Below are positions 52,010 to 56,587 of a stretch of DNA of 56,587 nt, piece by piece. The notes beneath the pieces were generated by a model. That model saw only the letters and a program-made list of their open reading frames with translations, made no database searches and was not told the DNA's origin. Position 1 is the stretch's first letter, and the number at the start of each line of letters is the position of its first letter. This stretch comes from a virus, in the IMG/VR virus record IMGVR_UViG_3300032092_000034, positions 1 through 56,587 of that record; one strand, written 5' to 3'. Position numbers and translations under genes: made by a program.

Positions 52010-54642
52010 TACGAACCCCTGCGTCCGTCGGGCTTGATGTCAATACGAGGCGCACCCAACTGCCACTGTAGGCCAAGCTGAGTGCCGTCAACCCTAAACG
52101 ACATCTGACGACCACGTACCCTGACATAAATATACTGGGTGAACTGTTCGACCGGAACAGTTGCTGTGCGGGTAACAGTGCCGGAACTTACGCCACCTTC
52201 AGACTCGGGCGTGTTGTACCCAGAGCCGGAATTTTGCAACGGCTTAATGGTCATGGTGACTTGTGGGCTGGCGGCAGTAGAGCCACGGAACGTGATGTCT
52301 GGGATTATTCTCCAGATGAACCCAAAGTTATGCCCGTCACCAATGTCAAACTCAGAGGAGACGATGTATGAATCAATAGCCACGGCATTTTCTGTGGTGC
52401 GGTCATCTACGCCATACTCATGGTACACAAGGTTGTTTGAATACGTAGCGCCGATGGGGTATTCGTTGATGCCAGAGTCCAACCAAGCAGTCCTGCCCAA
52501 AGTGCCGTAGTACCAAATGTCTTCTGCGTAGTTGTACACAACATACTTGTCAATCACGGTTGAGGTAGAAGAGCAGTAAAACCACCAAACTTCATTGAAG
52601 CCTTCGCTTGTACCAGCAAAGAACTGTGACTGCTGTTGGAGGTTAATGTCTTGGAAAATGTACTGACGCAGGTCACAGCGCAAAGTTTGAATGCGACCAT
52701 CGTATTTGTAGAACTTGTCTATGCCCATCCAGTAAATAACGCCAGAGGCAATGACCGCCGTGTTAAATCCAGCAATTGAGATGTTGTCACCAAGAAGTTG
52801 TGAACCCCAAACATAGGGTGGGCCAAGGTATTGCAGAGAATACAAAGACGCATCTGTGAACACAACGATCTCTTGCCGCGCCTGCACTGCTGTGCGGATT
52901 TCAGAACCGTGGGACAGTCGGATAAAGCCAGCCTGATTGGTTGCCGCAGGTGTCCACGCAACAACCGACTCTTGGTCTGACCAACGAATCAGCATGGGGT
53001 CAAGCGTACCGCCACCAAAAGGTGTAGCGCCAAACGCAATAGTGAACCGACTTGCGTCCGACACCATGACAAAATCCACGGCTGCTGGCACATCCGATGC
53101 ACCGCCCAAAGAAGTCACTGGGATGGCGCGAGGAGAAACGTAATGCGTACCAGACTGCGTTCCAGATGTGGTTATGTACACCCCAGCCACTGCGTTTGCA
53201 TAGGTGGTTGAAAGTCTAAACGTCGAGCCGGAAGCGCCGCTTACATAGTACACAGTACCTGAAGTCAACCCAGTCGGCAGTGCGCCGGAGGTAAGAAGAA
53301 CAACAGCCATTGTGTCAATTAAGCTGCCATAACTAAGTGTAAACACACCGGGGGTTGCTATGGTTATAGTTACTGGGTTTGGTGAAGACCCAACTGAAGC
53401 GTTCCAGTAGTACATCGGGCCACCACGATAGGCAAAGATCAAGTCCTGCCCAAAGTTAGCCTGTGACCAAATCCTGATAGGGGACACACTCGCAGTGCCA
53501 ATACCCCAAGGCCCTTCACCCCAAGGGCCAGCGCCCCAGCCAGTTAAAGGTTGTGCAACATCTTTACCGACATTGATATCGTAGTACGCATTGACCGGAT
53601 TGCCGCCATTCCCAGTGTCATACACGCCAGCCGCAACAGGGGACTGAATTGTGTAAGAGTTGGTGTTAACAACTGTAATTTGAAAGCTTTGGTTAAGAAC
53701 TTCAGCCGTGATGCCGCTATTGACGTACAGGGAGAACGTGCCTGATCCTGCGGTTGATGTGCTGATTGCTGCGCCGTTTGGCACGTTGGTGAAATTGACG
53801 GTTGTGCCTGACACTACGTTGATGTAGTACTGAGTGTTTTCAGCCAAGCCGCCGGGTAAGGATGAAGAGCCAAGATTGACGGTATATGTCAAGCCAGTCG
53901 GTGTCCCTGCGGTTGTTGTGATAGCTGCGCCGCCAGAAGTAGCCGACAAAGTAAATGTAGTTGACCCGTTGGTCGCAATTATGTAATAAATGGTTGGGTT
54001 GGTATACCCAGTTATTGATCCAGTCCCACCAAAAGTTCCGCTGATAGTCAAAGTCTGACCAATTGCCAAAGTTGAAGATGATGCAGTACAAGTAAATTGA
54101 CCCGCTGTACCGGCAATAGCAACGCCGCTTAAAGTGATGTTGTCACTTTTTGTCAGGAGTACAGGAGTGTTTTGTGCGAGCGCAGTAGTCAGGACAAAGT
54201 TTGTGGCTGTGGAGCGTGTAAACGCCTGTGTGCTTAGAGCTACTGCGCCCAAGAAATTAACAAAGTCGCCATCCGCCGCGCCGTGCGATGCGTCTGTAAC
54301 CGTGATGGTGGTTGAGCCTGCGGTTGCTGCAAAAGGGCCATTTAAACTCATCTGCACCGAACGCAGTGGTGTGATGTCGTCGTAAGCGCCGCCGCTGGAT
54401 ATATAGAACTTCAGGTTTGTGCCAACGCCGATGTAGTTAATGCCAGTTAAGCTGTCCCATGTCCATAATGAGCGGCATGTACCCTCAAAGGTACTAGTAG
54501 AAATCTGTTGCCAGCCGCCAATCTTTTCTGGTGTGCCTTGACGAAAGCGCACTTTGTCGCAGTCGTAGTAACCCCCTTCGGTGGTGTACCTTGTGTTTTC
54601 CCTGTTTATACCGGGCTTGAAGAGGATCTTTTGTAATGGCAT
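52009..54642 (-). CDS. Large tail protein, nozzle-like, 877 residues
   Basis: Opens MPLQKILFKPGINRENTRYT, then 'YDCDKVRFRQGTPEKIGGWQ'. The long middle (~100-470) is beta-rich and Gly/Thr/Ser-repetitive with Ig-like strands. The C-terminal 300 residues read 'FAYRGGPMYYWN', 'DPMLIRWSDQESVVAWTPAA' and 'YWMGIDKFYKYDGRIQTLRC'. The 'KPG.N.E.T.Y...GG..D...VRFR.G.PEK.GGW' start is a known signature of large short-tail proteins that act as the nozzle. The repetitive middle may be an inserted variable part. Confidence 0.75.
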   Translation of the reverse strand: MPLQKILFKPGINRENTRYTTEGGYYDCDKVRFRQGTPEKIGGWQQISTSTFEGTCRSLWTWDSLTGINYIGVGTNLKFYISSGGAYDDITPLRSVQMSLNGPFAATAGSTTITVTDASHGAADGDFVNFLGAVALSTQAFTRSTATNFVLTTALAQNTPVLLTKSDNITLSGVAIAGTAGQFTCTASSSTLAIGQTLTISGTFGGTGSITGYTNPTIYYIIATNGSTTFTLSATSGGAAITTTAGTPTGLTYTVNLGSSSLPGGLAENTQYYINVVSGTTVNFTNVPNGAAISTSTAGSGTFSLYVNSGITAEVLNQSFQITVVNTNSYTIQSPVAAGVYDTGNGGNPVNAYYDINVGKDVAQPLTGWGAGPWGEGPWGIGTASVSPIRIWSQANFGQDLIFAYRGGPMYYWNASVGSSPNPVTITIATPGVFTLSYGSLIDTMAVVLLTSGALPTGLTSGTVYYVSGASGSTFRLSTTYANAVAGVYITTSGTQSGTHYVSPRAIPVTSLGGASDVPAAVDFVMVSDASRFTIAFGATPFGGGTLDPMLIRWSDQESVVAWTPAATNQAGFIRLSHGSEIRTAVQARQEIVVFTDASLYSLQYLGPPYVWGSQLLGDNISIAGFNTAVIASGVIYWMGIDKFYKYDGRIQTLRCDLRQYIFQDINLQQQSQFFAGTSEGFNEVWWFYCSSTSTVIDKYVVYNYAEDIWYYGTLGRTAWLDSGINEYPIGATYSNNLVYHEYGVDDRTTENAVAIDSYIVSSEFDIGDGHNFGFIWRIIPDITFRGSTAASPQVTMTIKPLQNSGSGYNTPESEGGVSSGTVTRTATVPVEQFTQYIYVRVRGRQMSFRVDGTQLGLQWQLGAPRIDIKPDGRRGS

Positions 54643-54644
54643 GG

Positions 54645-54986
54645 TTAACCTACATTGCGCTCAAAATGAGGGCAATCAACAAGGGACTTGAAGTTGCCGC
54701 CCCAGCGGTTCTTTGGATGCAAGGTCTCCCAATACGCACCCAGAGGCGCGAGGATTGTTTTATCCCAAATAATCTTTCCATCCTTGAAAAAATTCAAATC
54801 TATGGCGCACCGCTTTAGATGGATGGAGTTCATTGTCTTGGATCGACCCGTCTTGAAGTAAATGGCTTGCTGCTCGGGTGTACGGGCAAGTTCCCCGCCG
54901 GTCACCACAAACCCTTGGTCTGTAGCATATTGGATTAGCTTGCACATGTCCAGCAAGAATGCGGCTTGTTCAGTGTTTAAACTCAT
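54645..54986 (-). CDS. M15-type peptidoglycan peptidase (endolysin), 113 residues
   Basis: 'MNSIHLKRCAIDLNFFKDG' (H56, D63) and 'CPHFE' (H107) are the zinc ligands of the M15/VanY-like fold; 'GGELARTPEQQAIYF' and 'NRWGGNF' are also typical of the phage M15C group. It should cleave peptide cross-bridges of the cell wall. Complete length for the group. It overlaps the holin gene by four bases and has no signal peptide, so it depends on the holin for access. Confidence 0.88.
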   Translation of the reverse strand: MSLNTEQAAFLLDMCKLIQYATDQGFVVTGGELARTPEQQAIYFKTGRSKTMNSIHLKRCAIDLNFFKDGKIIWDKTILAPLGAYWETLHPKNRWGGNFKSLVDCPHFERNVG

Positions 54987-55495
54987 TTTTTGACTTTCAT
55001 ATCAGCCAGCTTTTCTATGGTTCTGCCACCAAAGTAAGCCCCCATAATAAGCATCCCCCAGTTTCCCAGCAGGGTGACATAGGACTCGTTGGCGTTGTAC
55101 CCGTAGGCTGACATCATGGCAAACAGAAAGTACCCCAAGAAAATGGCAATAAGACTCATGGGGCGGATGTTCTTGGATAGCCAAGAATCGCTGTTCATAT
55201 CCGATTTCCAGCGGTCTGTGACGTTGTTGTCCTCATTCTTGGCGGCATCGGCAAACATTTGCAATTCAGCCAATTCCATCTTGGCCTTCTCAATACCCAG
55301 TTCAAGCAGGCGTTCTTCGTGTTCATACTGAAGCTGGCGCAGGTTGCTTACATCTTCTGCGGTTGGATTGTCAGGGATCTTCACGCCAAGCGTTTTCTCA
55401 ACCACCTCTTTGCCTTTGGCTTGGATGGCAGAAGACAGTAACCCCAAGCCGTTTTCGGCTAGGCTACCTAGGAGGGACGCTACTATTGGAATCAT
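54983..55495 (-). CDS. Holin of the 3-TM/gene-transfer-agent type, 170 residues
   Basis: MIPIVASLLGSLAENGLGLL with 'GKEVVEKTLGVKIPDNPTAE' is the conserved N-terminus of this phage holin family. A helical acidic middle is followed by two membrane segments (~113-131 'SLIAIFLGYFLFAMMSAYG' and ~139-156 'YVTLLGNWGMLIMGAYFG'). The start at MIPIV was chosen over a longer upstream extension because it matches the family N-terminus. Upstream residues would come from the spanin-like gene's other frame. Directly upstream of the endolysin. Confidence 0.78.
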   Translation of the reverse strand: MIPIVASLLGSLAENGLGLLSSAIQAKGKEVVEKTLGVKIPDNPTAEDVSNLRQLQYEHEERLLELGIEKAKMELAELQMFADAAKNEDNNVTDRWKSDMNSDSWLSKNIRPMSLIAIFLGYFLFAMMSAYGYNANESYVTLLGNWGMLIMGAYFGGRTIEKLADMKVKK

Positions 55496-55646
55496 CTCTT
55501 TTTTCCTTTTCAACTTGTCTACGCAGTTTTTCCATCTTCTCAATCTGCGCTTGAGCTTCTTTTTTGGTTTGCAATACGTCCATGTACAGCACCCCAATCA
55601 GTGGCAGCAACAATACTACAAGAACACAAGCTGCTATCCACCCCAC
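55464..55646 (-). CDS. Small membrane/coiled-coil protein, i-spanin-like, 60 residues
   Basis: GTG start chosen for GGGAG six bases upstream. The product has an N-terminal membrane helix ('GWIAACVLVVLLLPLIGVLY') and a charged coiled coil ('KKEAQAQIEKMEKLRRQVEK'). An upstream ATG would overlap the previous gene by more than 100 bases. The topology (short inner tail, one helix, periplasmic coiled coil) is that of inner-membrane spanins, which disrupt the outer membrane. No outer spanin lipoprotein was identified, so the role is tentative. Confidence 0.6.
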   Translation of the reverse strand: MGWIAACVLVVLLLPLIGVLYMDVLQTKKEAQAQIEKMEKLRRQVEKEKRDDSNSSVPPR

Positions 55647-55648
55647 AA

Positions 55649-56317
55649 CTATCTCCCAATCTTGTACAAGAGGCCGAGGAGCAACCACATATATAGGAGG
55701 AATAGGATAGTCGCCAGCAGATACGCCTGCCTTTCTCTTAGGAGCCGCTCCTCTTCCTTGCGTTGCCATGACTCATCATCCCGTTTCTTCCTTGCTTTGT
55801 CCTGCTCTATCTTGATGACATCCCGCATATCAAACACTTTGCTATACAAAGCCCCCATCTCTTTGGGAGCGCCGTACACCATTGCTTCTCTTATCTCCGT
55901 CTCTAACAACGCCATCTGGTCTTGAGCCATGACCCGCTTTAGGGCGGCTTCCATCAGGTTGGCATCAGGGTCGTAGACTGTCTTGCTTTTCTCTTCCTCT
56001 TCCCTTATGTGGTCGGCAAGCTGTTCTTGCAGTTTGAAAAATTGAGAAAGCTGAGTAACGATGTCTGCCATGACTTGGGTTTCGTCAACGGCAACGTAGG
56101 CTTCCTTCTTTTTCGCCACAGGCTTGGGGCTTGCGGTGGGCGCTGCTCCGAAAAGCTTTTGCCAGAAACTTCTGACTGCTTTGGCATCTGTAACAACTTC
56201 ATCAACAGTCTTCTTGATCTCCATGAAAGATGTTTTGGCATCTTTGTACAACTTGCATCCCTGCTTGATTGCGGCGACGCAGGCATTGGCGGCAAAGAGG
56301 ATGGAGATCGGGTCAAT
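55649..56317 (-). CDS. C-terminally anchored lysis-region protein, 222 residues, probable ATT start
   Basis: Read from ATT (directly after TAATT at the previous stop) the protein begins (M)DPISILFAANACVAAIKQG, like homologues that begin MDPIS. An alternative TTG start lies 66 bases downstream (LYKDAKTSFMEI). A helical N-terminus, a Lys-rich stretch, a coiled coil ('LSQFFKLQEQLADHIREEEE'), a second helix and a C-terminal membrane segment ('YLLATILFLLYMWLLLGLLY') follow. Position beside holin and spanin-like genes suggests lysis or membrane-linked tail function; otherwise unknown. Confidence 0.62.
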   Translation of the reverse strand: MDPISILFAANACVAAIKQGCKLYKDAKTSFMEIKKTVDEVVTDAKAVRSFWQKLFGAAPTASPKPVAKKKEAYVAVDETQVMADIVTQLSQFFKLQEQLADHIREEEEKSKTVYDPDANLMEAALKRVMAQDQMALLETEIREAMVYGAPKEMGALYSKVFDMRDVIKIEQDKARKKRDDESWQRKEEERLLRERQAYLLATILFLLYMWLLLGLLYKIGR

Positions 56318-56587
56318 TATTTAGCCTCAAGCGCAGTGATTCGTGCTGTCAGGGCTGTGATGGTGCTAGATTGGGCATCTACCAATGCCTTGAGTTCTTG
56401 GATGGCGGCTGTTAATGTGGCAACCAAGAATGATGTGTCGATGCCTTGGTAAACAGGGCGAGTAGCCTCATTGCCGTCTTCGTCTGTGTATGTTTCAACA
56501 GCATCTTTCTCGCCATTAACGCAGTCAGGAACAACCTCTTGCAGTTCGTGAGCAATAAATCCTTGACTGCTTGAGCCGTCTACATTC
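56317..56587 (-). CDS. 3' end of a tail fibre/spike protein with S74 chaperone domain, cut by the window edge
   Basis: The visible 90 codons read 'SQGFIAHELQEVVPDCVNGE', 'PVYQGIDTSFLVATLTAAIQ', and end in a coiled coil 'ELKALVDAQSSTITALTARI' with TALEAK. The 'GFIA.E.QEVVP..V.....' and '.IDTS.LVA.L..AIQEL' pattern is the intramolecular chaperone (peptidase S74) domain. It trimerises tail spikes or fibres and then cleaves itself off. The catalytic Ser/Lys region lies outside the window. This should be a receptor-binding protein. The stop TAA overlaps the presumed ATT start of the next gene. Confidence 0.82.
   Translation of the reverse strand, partial: NVDGSSSQGFIAHELQEVVPDCVNGEKDAVETYTDEDGNEATRPVYQGIDTSFLVATLTAAIQELKALVDAQSSTITALTARITALEAK

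Noticed and set aside
1-56587. tRNA genes, integrase, phage RNA polymerase, insertion sequences
   Set aside because: I looked for cloverleaf-like segments in the gaps (17.7, 18.9, 20.6-21.4, 22.6, 34.5 kb) and for the protein motifs and found none. A tool-based scan would be more reliable for tRNAs.

Overview
This window is most of a tailed double-stranded DNA phage genome. It carries a terminase, portal, scaffold and capsid set, a replication set and a lysis set. There is no ribosomal gene, tRNA, integrase or phage RNA polymerase in view. The tail-side proteins are two adaptor-like proteins, a nozzle-like protein, large internal or ejected proteins and an S74-type spike or fibre. No tape measure or sheath is seen, so a short-tailed (podovirus-like) particle is the best guess. 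Gene families and moderate base composition suggest an uncultured freshwater phage of a Gram-negative, possibly betaproteobacterial, host. The host assignment is inference.

Layout: bases 1-17675 are the late module, read on the minus strand. From right to left it holds small terminase, large terminase, portal, a small protein, a GroES-like co-chaperonin, scaffold, a capsid-associated protein, a putative decoration protein, the major capsid protein, an acidic repeat protein, a virion protein, a block of small basic proteins with a shared C-terminal tail, two adaptor-like proteins and small tail-region proteins. A single HNH endonuclease gene is inserted on the opposite strand near 8.4-8.75 kb, with its own promoter and flanking terminators. 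Bases 17676-18052 are a regulatory region between divergently read modules.

Bases 18053-40951 are the early and replication module on the plus strand. It starts with small genes separated by strong terminators, repeated promoter/leader units and a type I hammerhead ribozyme (18547-18598). A 0.8 kb non-coding stretch packed with TTCCAA motifs follows and may be a replication origin. Next come small genes, a DUF3150-like / MoxR-like ATPase / VWA-metallopeptidase triad, a run of very small overlapping genes, and the replication set: VRR-NUC nuclease, DUF3310 protein, family A DNA polymerase, RecB/Cas4-like nuclease, SNF2-type helicase, putative single-strand-binding protein, HTH protein and primase-helicase.

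Bases 40948-56587 are late genes again on the minus strand, converging on the early module with overlapping stop codons: a 2030-residue polyvalent virion protein, two other large internal virion proteins, a GNAT-like protein, the nozzle-like protein, the lysis cassette (M15 endolysin, holin, spanin-like protein) and the 3' end of an S74-chaperone tail protein. Both window edges cut minus-strand late genes and do not join in frame, so a segment of the late module probably lies outside the window.

Most striking: the hammerhead ribozyme between two early genes; a set of adjacent late genes that end in the same basic peptide tail; three ~80 bp repeats that follow terminators and precede paralogous genes; two closely matching promoter-leader RNAs; and a conserved ribosome-binding cassette (TGGAGAATGCAATG) used almost only by early genes.
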